Below, in pieces: positions 42,791 through 53,640 of a stretch of DNA of 64,000 nt; within the stretch, counting starts at the first letter, position 1, and each line of letters begins with the position of its first letter. The translations under genes were made by a program, and so were the position numbers. The notes below the pieces were generated by a model that saw nothing but the letters and a program-made list of their open reading frames with translations, was not told where the DNA came from and searched no databases. The stretch is from Erythroxylum novogranatense (lineage: Eukaryota > Streptophyta > Magnoliopsida > Malpighiales > Erythroxylaceae), in NCBI GenBank assembly GCA_029891385.1, contig CM057226.1:93814977-93878976 (forward strand), written 5' to 3'.

Positions 42791-44339
42791 TTGTCATGTT
42801 TTCCTAATCCGACCTTTGTTCAATTTTTTGCTTATATTTTTTTCGTCTGACATCCAATTGAATTCGTTTTCAAAGCGTTGAATTCATAAGACATTTATCT
42901 ACATCCTCATGGGAAATTTGTGAATTTTTTAGAGTAAATTGAGGAAGATTAATTTAATCAAAATGAGTTGGGAAATTTTCTGAACATGGGTCAGTATTTT
43001 GAGAAATTATTGATCTGTGGAGATCGATTAAACTGATTCTTGTGGCAAAATAGAATAGAGACACAATTTTAATTTAGCCCCTAATACTTTGAATTTTTGG
43101 ATGGAATTAAAGTGTTAGAAAATGTTTTAGCATAAAGATAGTCCAAAATGTTTGGACTATAAATTTTGGAGTAGTGCACCAAATTAAATAATTTTTGAGG
43201 TGTTATGAAATTGAGACAATGAGGAACATTTCTCTAGAAGGAAGTTTTAGCAAATTTCTTCAAATTGATGGTTAAAAAAATGTCCTAAAGTAAACTTGAA
43301 TTAAAATGGATGTCAGGGGCAATTTTGGAAGATCACTTAAAGGGTTAGGTTTTAAGGCTTATAAGGAAGGGCTTTTTGCTCATTTATCATTCATTAAAGG
43401 GGCAAGACATGGGCTTTCATTTTTAAGAGAAGAAAGTCATGATACTTAAGAGGAAAATAAGAAAATAAGAAGAGAAATAAGAAGAGAGGAGAAGAGAGCA
43501 AGCTTCGGATAGAGGGAAGAAAGAAAGAGGAGAAAGCTTAGGGTTTCGATTTTTCATGAGTTTAAAACAAGATTTTAAGTAGATTCAAGGGGGAAAATGT
43601 AGAAGAAGATGAAAGCTCCTATAGGAACCAAGGAAATCCAAAAATGGTGAAAGATAAGGTAAGAGAAATTTTTTAGCTTTGAAATTTTAGTGAGTTTTTG
43701 GTTTAGATACCATGAAAATGCTATGGGTTTGTGATTTCCAAGCTCAATTTTGGTGATTATGCCTTAGGTGATGTTTAATTTTGGATGATTATTAATTAGG
43801 GTTTATATTATGAATTAAGGCAAATTAAGGAAAGACTTTGGAGAAATTGAAGCATTGGATAAGTTTCTAGCATAGAATTGAGGTGGGTGATATGTTTATA
43901 TTTGGAATTATAAGTTAAATTTGTGTTCTTCAAAAATAAAAAATTGAAAGAAAGAAAGTATTAGATTTTTTTAATTCCGAATGTTTTTGAAAAATTGTTT
44001 CAAGATTTAAAATGTGTTGTTTTATAGTTTGAAATTGAAAAAAAGAATAAGTGTGTGATTGCTGTCATTTTGAGTTAATTGTTGGGATTATATGGATTGG
44101 TTTGGAGTTGGGAGATTGAGGAATGTGGAGATTGAAGTGTTTATGTGCAGGTGCTGGAAATTGATTGAAGGTTGATGATTTTTGGCTAGTTGAATTTTAG
44201 GGGAGGTGCTGTCCAAATTTTTTTAAAATGGATAGAAACTTCGGCTAAGGTTTTGGCCCTCTTAGAGTGTGAATTGGATTGGAGGGTCTTCTTGAAGATT
44301 GTATTTCATGCTTAGATATTTTCATTGGTATATAATATG

Positions 44340-45069
44340 TCATTTTTTGACTTAAGAATAAAAAGTTATAAGGTTTGGAAGATTTCAGTTACTGTTTGAA
44401 GTGTCATCTTATAGGCAGTATCTTTGGAAGGATTTTTCACCTTTTTAGAGCCTTCATCTATTTTTGCATCCTTCTTAAAAGATGTAGATTGTCTTTTACC
44501 CTTTCCATTGAGGTATGATATGCAATTTTTGGACTTAAGAATAAGAAGTTATAAGGTTAGGAAAATTTCAGTTACTGTTTGAAGTGTCATCTTATAGGTA
44601 GTATCTTTGGAAGGGTTTTTCACCTTTTTAGAGCCTTCATTGATTTTTTCATCCTTCTTAAAAGATGTATATTGTATTTTACCCTTTTCATTGAGGTATG
44701 ATATGCAATTTTTGAAGTTAAGAATAAGAAGTTATAAGGCTTGGAAGATTTCAGTTGTTGTTTGAAGTGTCATCTTTTAGGTAGTATCTTTGGAAGGATT
44801 TTTCACCTTTTTAGAGCCTTCATTAATTTTTTCATCCTTCATAAAAGATGTAGACTGTCTTTTACCCTTTCCATTGAGGTATGACATGCAATTTGTGGAG
44901 TTAGAAATAAGGAGTTATGGGGATTGGAAGAATTTAGTTACTGTTCATATGGTTATTTTACTATTTGATTGATCATTTTATAGGCAGTACCTTTGAGTGA
45001 GTTTTTACCCCTTTTAATGATTGAATTGATTTTTGCTTCCTTCATGAAATTTGTAAATCATCCTTTTAT
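44340..45069. repeat. 183-bp tandem repeats in solo-C
   Basis: Three clear units begin near 44340, 44521 and 44704; a diverged fourth begins at 44887. Each holds AGAATAAGAAGTTATAAGG, CACCTTTTTAGAGCCTTCAT and TACCCTTTCCATTGAGGTAT. A recently amplified form of the LTR phrase. Confidence 0.88.
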
Positions 45070-46226
45070 CTTTCCATTGAGGTAAAATGTGACATTTTTA
45101 GGCTATTGTGTTAAGAGATATGATTTTTTTTTCAAATTTCTGGCATTGTGTAGGACATTTTCGATTTGGACAGTAACTTTAAAGTAACTTTTGACCCCAT
45201 TAATGGCCAAGTTAGTTTTTAAATCCTTCATGGAAGTTGTAGAGCTTCCTTTTACCTTTTTATTGATACCAAATTTGTGAACTTTGGATTTCGATGTGAA
45301 AAGCTATAAATTTTCAAAGCTTCAGATGTTTTAATTGATTGTATATAAAAAAATTAATTATATATATGCATAGCACTTGTTTCGCGACCTCCTTCCAAAT
45401 GTTTTTGAAAAATTGTTTCAAGTTTTAAAATGATTTGATAAATTAAGGAAATTTCTGAAATTCTTTATTTATGATTGAATTGAGAAATTATGAAAATTGT
45501 GGCTTTCCTTGTTTGTAAATAATTGTGCTTTTAATATATGAATTTGTGTGAATTATGATTGACAATTTGATATATGAATTTTATTGTTATGTGAATTTTG
45601 AAATTTGGGAAAAATTATGAATGTAATTTGTTTGATATGACGTGATATGATAAATAAGGTTTTGAAATGTGCCTTTGGGCAATACAAATTTCAAGTATGA
45701 TATGTGTTATATGGGTTTGGTTAGGTCCCATAAGTTTGAGTCAAGTGCACTTATCTCGTTTTTAAAGGCTTTTCTCGCCTACCCGCTATTGGCACTGGAG
45801 CTCCGATTTTGAACTCCCATAAGTTCACGACTAGCGGTCCAGTGTAGTACGTTATGTTCACGGTTGTACAGGACCGCTATGGGGGAATGTGCAGTACGTT
45901 CCATTTTGGATCGACCCAAACCATTCTGATGTGTTATATGTTTTTGATTTTGTTTATATGTGATGCATTCATGTTTCGATTTTATTTATGAATTGTGAAA
46001 AGTTTTGGAATTTCGATGAATGAGAAATTTAGGTTTTCAACCGTGAAAGTTTTTCAAAACTGTTTATGAATGATTTGAAAGGTTGAAAAGTTTCAGAAAT
46101 AAACTTTTGATAAATTTTCTGTTGTGAAATTTTGATAAAATGGAAAATGAGTTTTGCAAATGTGTTTGCTTATTGTTCATTTTATAAACATGTTATCCAC
46201 GAGCTGTTAAGCTCACTCCCCCCCCC

Positions 46227-46231
46227 CCTTT
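46227..46231. repeat. TekD target-site duplication, left copy
   Basis: ccttt, at the edge of the poly-C tract of solo-C; repeated at 55290-55294. Confidence 0.85.
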
Positions 46232-46571
46232 TGTTAGCCCCAAAAAAATTTTTAAGTTAAGCATGATTAGATTAATTAAGTAATTGAGTTAGCATTAATT
46301 TAGTTGTAAGTAAATAAGATGTCATAAATAAATTAGTTGGCATGAATTGAATAAGTTAGGTAAGAGTTAATGAAATTTAATATGTTAGTTGGTTAGTTAG
46401 GTTAAAATTAAATGCAATGGGCCTTAATGAAGTAGAAAAAGAAAAGAGAATAAGTGGGCTTGAGAAATTAGTGGGCCTTGAGTAGTATAAGGAGGATGTA
46501 GGAAATAAGAAGGAAGAAGAAGAAGGGAATTGGGCTTAGGGGCCTATGGGCTTAAGTGACTTAAAGAAGAG

Positions 46572-46578
46572 TATAAAA
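46572..46578 (+). promoter_or_regulatory. TATA box, TekD 5' LTR
   Basis: GAGTATAAAAAGGAGG, 240 bp upstream of the donor-like AAG/GTAAGT, the same spacing as in GL2. Confidence 0.6.
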
Positions 46579-46815
46579 AGGAGGAGATAAGTGATTTTTA
46601 GTAGGAAAAGAAGAGGATTTCGAAAATTAAAAGAGGGAGAAGGAGGTGAGTTCGTGAATGGAGAAAGAAGGAGGAGAAGAAAAAGAGCTTGCTTAGGGCT
46701 TTGATTTCCATGAGATTTAGAGAGTGTTTGAAGAAAGTGCAAGAAGAAAAAGTGAAGAGGAGAAGCTAAGCTACCTTTTGAGCCAAGAAACTCTTGGGTT
46801 GAGTCAAGATCTAAG

Positions 46816-47772
46816 GTAAGTTATGTTTCAAGAGTTGGTTTTTAGATGGGTTTTGGTGTAGAAGGTTTAAGAATCAAGTGGGTTTAGTGATTCTTAAGCT
46901 AATTTCTTGAAAGAAGTTTTATGGAATTTCAATTGGATTTGTGTTGAATTTGGGTTTTGTTTCTCTTGAATTAGAGCAAGAGAGAGGAGAAGAGCAAGTG
47001 GAGGAGCTCCATTAGCAAGGATTTAACAAGTCTAAAAGGTGGGTTTCATATTTATCTTTATGTATATAAGCTATAAATGTAAATTAATGCATGACATTAA
47101 TGAGTTTCAACTACTTGAAAGTTGTATTAAATGCTTGTGTTAGTTGTGGTTAGATGACATTAATCATTAGTTATGTGTAAATGAAAATAATACATGTTGA
47201 TGATTTGATGATGGTTGAGTTAGTATTGAATGAAATAGCTTAAATGAGTATGATTGCACAATATGACTTATGCATGAAATGTACGAAATGAAATATGCAT
47301 GAAAGAGAAGATTTTCAAGAAAACAATGAATTGGACAAGAACAATTCAATTTCTTGTATGATACATGATTGTTATGTTATGTGGGTAAGGTATTGTCTAA
47401 GAGCGCCACGTGCACGTCGACCATGAAAAGCCTTCGCCCGGCTGCCCGATTGTGGCATAGGATGATCCAACATTTTGGACTCCTCAAGATTTGCCCATAT
47501 AGGCTCATTAAATGAGACTATATGGTTGCCAAGAATAAGGACTTACCGAGCCATTTGATGTGTTTCATATGTGATTACATGAAAATGCAAGAATTATGAA
47601 TGTTTGAATTGTGAGAAATTATGCTTATGTATTGATGAAAATTGCATGATGCATGTATTTAGACTTTATTGAAAGATTGTTAAATGTATGGATAATTAAA
47701 TGGATATGCTTGATATATAAATATAAATGTGTTACCCACGGAGGGAAAGCTCACCCCCCTCAAATTCTCCAG
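46816..47772 (+). other. Candidate leader intron in TekD LTR
   Basis: 5' site CTAAG/GTAAGTTATG and 3' site TCACCCCCCTCAAATTCTCCAG/GAAATGAG, 957 bp. Counterpart of the GL2 intron candidate. Splicing is inferred. Confidence 0.5.
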
Positions 47773-48630
47773 GAAATGAGCAGGATCCCGAGGAGCAAGC
47801 TTAAAGGCATTTACTCCAATATTTTCTTTTGGTTTTGTATTTGAAATGATTTTTGTAAAACAATGCTTTAGTTGTATTTTGAGAAGATATTGTATTTTGA
47901 CGCTTCATTGTAATTGGGCTTAAAATGCCCACTAAAGCATTGTATGATACATGATTAAATGAACATGATATAATGAAGATGAAATGAAATTGTGTTGTAA
48001 CTCAAAACCGAAATTTCAAACCCTATGCTATTATGTTTGATTGTATAGTTGGATATGTTTAGATGATTAAGAGTGTGGTTGTTGCTTAGAATGGTATTTG
48101 GAGATACCTTAGAGTTTAGACTTGTTATATGAGGTTGTATGTTGAGTTTTATGCAGGTGGAAGTATTAGGATTGAAAAATTGGTTAGTTGCATTTTCAAG
48201 GGAAGTGCTGTCAAATTTTCCTAAAATTTGACAGAACTTCGCCTCAGTATTAGACCCTCTTAAGGGTTGAATTAGATCAGGAAGTCTTCATGAATATTGT
48301 ATTAGAAGTTCAGAGCTTTCCAAGGGTATATGATTTGTCTCATTCGGAGTTAGGGTTAAAAAGTTAGAACACATTCAATTACTGTTCATGTTGCACATTG
48401 TACTGTTACATTGGTTAATGGCATGACAGTGCATTTGATTGAGTTTTTACCTCCTTTAATGATGGAATTAGCATTTGCGTCCTTCATGAGATTTGTATTT
48501 TATCTCGTTATCTTTTCATGAAGGTATAGTATGCACATATTGGAGCTAGGGGTAAGAAGTTATGAGTGTTGGAAGACGATAGTTTCAAGTGGTTTTAAAA
48601 TGAGAGAGTTAGAAGTTTTGTAAAATAGCG

Positions 48631-48813
48631 TGTCCGTTAAATGGACACGAATGTCTGTTAAACGGACAGCCTCGGGTGCCAAAAACACCCCTTCGCCTAC
48701 CCATGTCCGTTAAACGGACACCCCCGTCTGTTTAACGGATAAACACGAAGCTTTTGGTACCCATCCACCCGTATGTGTCCGTTAAACGGACAGGGCTGTC
48801 CGTTTAACGGACA
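48631..48813. repeat. Palindromic cassette in TekD left LTR
   Basis: Six copies of the 17-nt palindrome TGTCCGTTAAACGGACA or close variants at 48631, 48652, 48704, about 48725, 48776 and 48797, grouped as three pairs. Each copy could fold into a perfect stem with a one-base loop. Variants are mostly C-to-T or G-to-A at CpG. Confidence 0.92.
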
Positions 48814-49496
48814 GCTACGGAAAAATGGGCAAATTGGGCTTTGTTGGAGGCCGAATTTGGTTTTGTGGTCTTCATAAGAGTTGTAGATCTAGATGTCTAA
48901 TTTCAAATGGTGAAAGAACGAACATTTTTGGACCTTTAGATAGAAAGTTATGGTAATCGCGCCAAAAGAGTTTCAATTGGATTTTGAAAGTGAGCATGGT
49001 CCATTGTTTTGGGTATAAATCCCTCATACGACCTCCAAATGAGGTGAGGCTTGAACCATTGGATTTATAAGACATATATCCTTCACTCCATAAAATTTTG
49101 TATCAATTAGAGTCAAATTGAAAAAGTTTGCATTAAAAGAAGTGAGAGGCTAGTTAAGAGAGCATGTTTCGGGCATGAACTCTTTTAGGTTTCTGAAGCA
49201 TATCTTGAGTTATATATCTCCGATTGAGGTGATTCTTGCCTCTATGCGAACTTGAGACTTTAAGCTATATTTGTTATGAATTAGTCAATATGTGATTATG
49301 ATGTTTAAGTAGTGTGCGCTCGCCACGAATGTAGAGTTACAGTTAAGAACCCTGTAAGATTTTAAGCACAAGGCTTCAGGACTATGAAAGTTGGGCTCTG
49401 GGATATCAGAGCAAGAGAGTAAGTGGTAAGTTATGTGCAGTTGGGTCTCGGATCCAACAGTTGGGGTCCGGTCTCCGGGTTGGGTCCCAACATCTG

Positions 49497-49508
49497 TGGT
49501 ATCATAGC
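49497..49508 (+). other. TekD primer-binding site
   Basis: TGGTATCATAGC, four bases after the LTR, one mismatch from the usual tRNA-Met type. Confidence 0.82.
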
Positions 49509-49732
49509 GAAACCGGGTTTTGGGTTTCCTAGGAATCTTAGTGGGATGTCTAAGGGTCAAGTCAGCATGCATTTTCCTACATGAATTATATGAATTATGT
49601 GCATTGTTTTAAATGCATAACATGCAAAATTGCTTTCAAATGAGTGAATTGACATATCTTAAATTGATTTGCATGAATTGAACTGTTTTATGTGAACTAA
49701 AGATTTTCACTGATTTTTAAACTGAAGGAGTA

Positions 49733-50930
49733 ATGCCGCCTCGAAAGAGAACTCGAGGAGCTCAATCTCGGCCCAGCTCTCAGCACGGAAGTACGGATGA
49801 GTCGTATGTTCCGAAAGATGCAGGGACCTTCCCTGTCTCCGATTCTGATGCACAAGTGTGCAACACGAGGCGCCTCTGCCACCTCCTCCACAAGTGAATC
49901 CCATGGATCCCCAGTTCTTCCAGGCATTCGCCCAGGCTTTCACTTATGCCATGGGCCAAGGAAGACAGGCTCAAGTGCCAGCCCCAGTAGAGAGGAGCGG
50001 GCAGTATGATAAGCTCCGGAAGTATGGAGCAGTTGACTTCAGTGAGACTACTAATCCCGAGGAAGCCGAAGCATGGTTGAAGAGGACTGAGAGGGTCCTG
50101 AATCAGATGAAGTGTACTGATGATGAGAAGCTCGACTATGCAGTTAGCTTCTCGCGAGGGATGCCTTGCATTGGTGGGAGTCGATGCCCATGACCGTGAA
50201 GTACCTCCGGTACTGACATGAAGGGAATTCTTAGAGGCCTTTCGGAGGAAGTATTTCTCGATGGTCTACATGCAGGATAAGGCCAGGGAATTTCTGAATC
50301 TCGCTCAGAGGGAGTTGAGTGTGGCAGAGTATGAATTGAAATTCACTCAGTTATCACGGTATGCAGCCAATATCGTGGCAACTGAAGAAGACAAGTGTCG
50401 GAAGTTTGAGGGTGGATTGGACCTAGGGATCCGGGAAAAGGTGGTGATCCACAACTTCCGTGATTACCGGCGGTGGTGGATCTTTGCTCTTCAGGCTGAG
50501 AAATTCGAGAACATCGAGTGAAGTGACTAAGAAGAGGAAGAACAGAGCGGTTCTCGGAAAAGCATGAGTGCTCCAATGCTGCAAGGAGCACTAGAACTCA
50601 TCATACTCAGTGTGGTGGGCAGCGGTGGTCCCACTCGAGCAAGCAACCTAGGGCTATGTCGAGGCAAGCTTGAGTGCAAGCCGGGATGGACAGTAGAGGA
50701 ATTCCAATGTGATCACTATGGGAGATTTCACAAAGGGGAATGTCTGCTGAAGATAGGAGCATGCTTTGGCTGTGGCCAAAGGGGGCACAGAATCAAGGAA
50801 TGTCCCCAAGCAGCCAGGCAGGAAGGGTCTCGATCTCGGCCCCAAGAAAGCGTAAGCAGTGGCATCTCGGCGGTGTATGATGTGGGCGATTCAGAGGCGC
50901 AAGGAAGGCATATCCGGCGAGGAGACCTAG
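49733..50930 (+). pseudogene. TekD gag, broken
   Basis: Starts at the ATG at 49733 (MPPRKRTRGAQSRPSSQHGS). After about 50 codons the frame shifts; capsid sequence continues with NPMDPQFFQAFAQAF, YDKLRKYGAVDFSE and EEAEAWLKRTERVLNQMK (49900-50130), breaks again near 50150-50210, then MQDKAREFLNLAQRELSVAEYE (50270 on). The nucleocapsid zinc knuckle CFGCGQRGHRIKEC (CX2CX4HX4C) is intact at 50762-50803. At least four frameshifts or stops prevent translation. It would have formed the virus-like particle core. Confidence 0.87.
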
Positions 50931-53640
50931 AGGGTGGTCAGCACCGGCTGGGTCTTTTCCATGACCAGGGAAGAAGCTGCAGCCGCTCCGGAAGTAGTGA
51001 CGGGTATGGCTATGCTATTTGACTCTCCTGTTTATGTGTTAATTGATACTGGCTCCACCCATTCATTTGTATCTGCAAGTATGAATATGCATGCTGTGTG
51101 TCCTGAGATTATGGACAACTTTCTGGTTGTTAGTACTCCTTTAGGGAGTAAGGTGGTGATTAGTTTAATCTATAAGAATTGCGAGCTCAGTATCGACGGT
51201 ACTAGACTGGTAGTAGATCTACTAACTCTAGACCTTCAAGGATTGGATGTTATATTGGGGATGGATGTCATGGAGAGGTACAAGGCGAAGCTAGATTGTA
51301 GTTTGAAAGAAGTAGAGTTTGATCTGGGCAATGATTAGAAGATAGTCTTGAGGGGATGAACGCGCGATGTCGAGGATCATTTCGGCTATGTTAGCTGACA
51401 ATATGATGAGCCAAGGGTGTGAGGCCTTCTTGGCGCATGTAGTGGATCCAGAAGTGAATGTGGGCAGATTAGAAGATTTTCAGGTTGTAAGGGAGTTTCC
51501 TGATGTATTTCCAGAAGAATTGCCAGGGTTGCCGCCGGTGAGGGAAATTGAGTTCAAAATTGACTTGATTATCGGAACCGTGCCAATCTCCATACCACCC
51601 TACAGGATGGCTCCAGTTGAGTTGAGAGAACTCAAGGAGCAATTGCAGGAATTGTTGGAGAAGCAGTTCATCAGGCCGAGTTCTTCACCTTGGGGAGCTC
51701 CGATCCTGTTTGTTAGGAAGAAGGATGGAACATGGAGAATGTGCATAGACTACAGGAAGCTTAACAAGATGACGATTCAGAACAAGTATCCGTTGCCACG
51801 GATAGATGATTTATTTGATCAGCTGCAGGGAGCAAGGGTCTTTTCAAAGATTGACCTAAGATCAGGTTATCATCAACTCCGAATCAGGGAGTCTGATGTA
51901 AACAAGACGGCTTCGGGACCGTTCTGGGCACTATGAATTGAGGTCATGCCCTTCGGATTGACCAATGCTCCAGTTGCTTTCATGGATCTGATGAATAGGG
52001 TGTTTAATGAATTCTTAGATCAGTTTGTCATTGTGTTCATTGATGACATTCTGGTCTATTCTAAGGATGAAGGAGAGCATGAACAGCATCTCAGGATAGT
52101 ATTGCAGAGATTGAGAGAGCAGGAGCTATATGCCAAGTTCAGCAAATGTGAATTTTGGCTGCATGAAGTAGTTTTCCTTGGACATGTGATTTCTAACAAA
52201 GGGATACATGTTGATCCGAGGAAAGTAGAAGCAGTAGTAAATTGGCAAGAGCCTAAGACAGTGAAAGAGGTAAGAAGTTTCCTAGGTTTGGCAGGTTATT
52301 ATAGGAGATTCGTGGAAGGATTCTCAATAATAGCTGCTCCTATGACTAAACTGTTAAGAAAGAATCAGCAGTTCATATGGAGTGAGGAATGTCAGAAGAG
52401 CTTTGAGGAGCTCAAGAACAGATTGACAAGTGCTCGAGATTGTCCCCACTTGATGGAGACCAGGGTATATGGTGTCTGATGATGCTTCGAGGAAGGGTCT
52501 AGGATGTGTGCTGATGCAGGATGGCAGGGTAATAGCCTGTGCTTCGCGGCAGTTGAAGCAGTATGAGTTAAATTATCCGACTCATGACTTGGAGTTAGCA
52601 GCGGTAATTTTTTGCCCTAAAGATTTGGAGACACTACCTATATGGGGTTCATACTAGGATCTTCACGGACCACAAAAGTCTTAAGTACATTATGAGTTAG
52701 AAAGAGTTGAATTTAAGGCAGAGACGATGGTTGGAGTTGCTCAAGGACTATGACCTGATGATAGAATATCATCCAGGCAAGGCGAATGTAGTGGCAGATG
52801 CTTTGAGCAGGAAATCATCCATATCTTACGTGCAATCAGTTTACTTGCCTCTGTTGGAGCAGATGGCCAAGTTGAAGATCGATTTAAGCGGGATGAATCG
52901 GATGGTGTTTTGCTCAATTCGGGTGAGACCTATCCTTAGGGAGAAGGTCAAGGAGTTGCAGGAGCGGGATCTGAAATTAAGTAAGTTGAGAGATGAAATT
53001 CAACATGGTAAGCAGTCAGAAGTGCAAGTAAGGGATGATGGGCTAATGGTAGTCGGAAACAGGTTATGTATTCCGAATGATAAGACAGTTAAGGATGAGA
53101 TCATGGATGAGGCACACAATGTGCCTTATTCTATGCACCCAGACAGCACCAGAATGTACAGAGACTTGAAAGAGCATTTCTGGTGGAAAGGTATGAAGAA
53201 AGATATGGCGGAATATATGAGCAGATGTCTAGTGTGTCAGCAAGTCAAGGCTGAACACCAGGCACCTTCAGGCATGCTAAGGCCATTGTCCATTCCTGAA
53301 TGGAAGTGTTAAAGGATCACGATGGATTTTCTGATGGGTTGGCCCAGAATTAGCAAGAAGCATGATGCCATTTGGGTTATTGTTGATCGGTTGACCAAGT
53401 CAACCCATTTTCTGGCAATCAAGCAAACAGATTCATTGCAAGTCCTAGCCAGGAAATATATTGATGAAGTGGTAAGGTTACATGGAGTTCCGGATTCCAT
53501 AGTATCCGACAGGAATCCTCGATTTACATCGAGATTTTGGAGAAGTTTGCAGGAAGCGTTAGGAACTAAGCTGAATTTCAGTACGGCGTTTCATCCTCAG
53601 ACGGATGGTCAGTCTGAGAGGACAATCTAGACTCTAGAAA
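50931..53640 (+). pseudogene. TekD pol: protease-RT-RNase H-integrase, broken and truncated
   Basis: Protease: VLIDTGSTHSFVSASMN with catalytic DTG at 51045-51053. Reverse transcriptase: [60 protein letters not shown], a frameshift near 51920, then MPFGLTNAP and the catalytic FIDD at 52036-52047. RNase [20 protein letters not shown], frameshift near 52610 from one extra T in a T-run, then LRQRRWLELLKDYD and VVADALSRK. Integrase: H2C2 zinc site (HNVPYSMHPDSTRMY ... CLVCQQVK), then [20 protein letters not shown] and [11 protein letters not shown], the three acidic residues of the catalytic core. The frame ends at a stop in ERTI*TLE, beyond which the deletion joins LTR sequence; the C-terminal integrase and chromodomain are absent. 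RT before integrase is the gypsy order. Confidence 0.92.

Larger units (their letters stand above)
46232..49492 (+). repeat. TekD 5' LTR (full, 3,261 bp)
   Basis: In order: TATA (46572-46578), purine-rich leader, donor-like AAG/GTAAGT (46815/46816), G-box CACGTG (47407-47412), the block GTTACCCACGGAGGGAAAGC plus TCACCCCCC (47731-47760), acceptor-like TTCTCCAG/G (47772), phrases near 48291 and 48481, palindrome cassette (48631-48813), phrase near 48869, anchor (about 49045), end GGGTCCCAACA. The parts match GL2 but in another order: the phrase and cassette block is downstream of the intron here and upstream of the TATA in GL2. Confidence 0.9.

Noticed and set aside
41637..46231. Solo-C taken as the 5' LTR of a full element including TekD
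   Set aside because: TekD has its own TSD (ccttt) in the middle of solo-C, and the DNA after TekD continues solo-C exactly; the outer aggtt pair closes the solo LTR.
48631..48813. Regularly spaced palindromes resembling a CRISPR array
   Set aside because: Spacers are not unique between the two LTR copies, the context is a plant retrotransposon and there are no cas genes.
49697..49974. Several 60-80-residue minus-strand frames over gag
   Set aside because: Shadows of the plus-strand TekD gag, which has the recognisable motifs.
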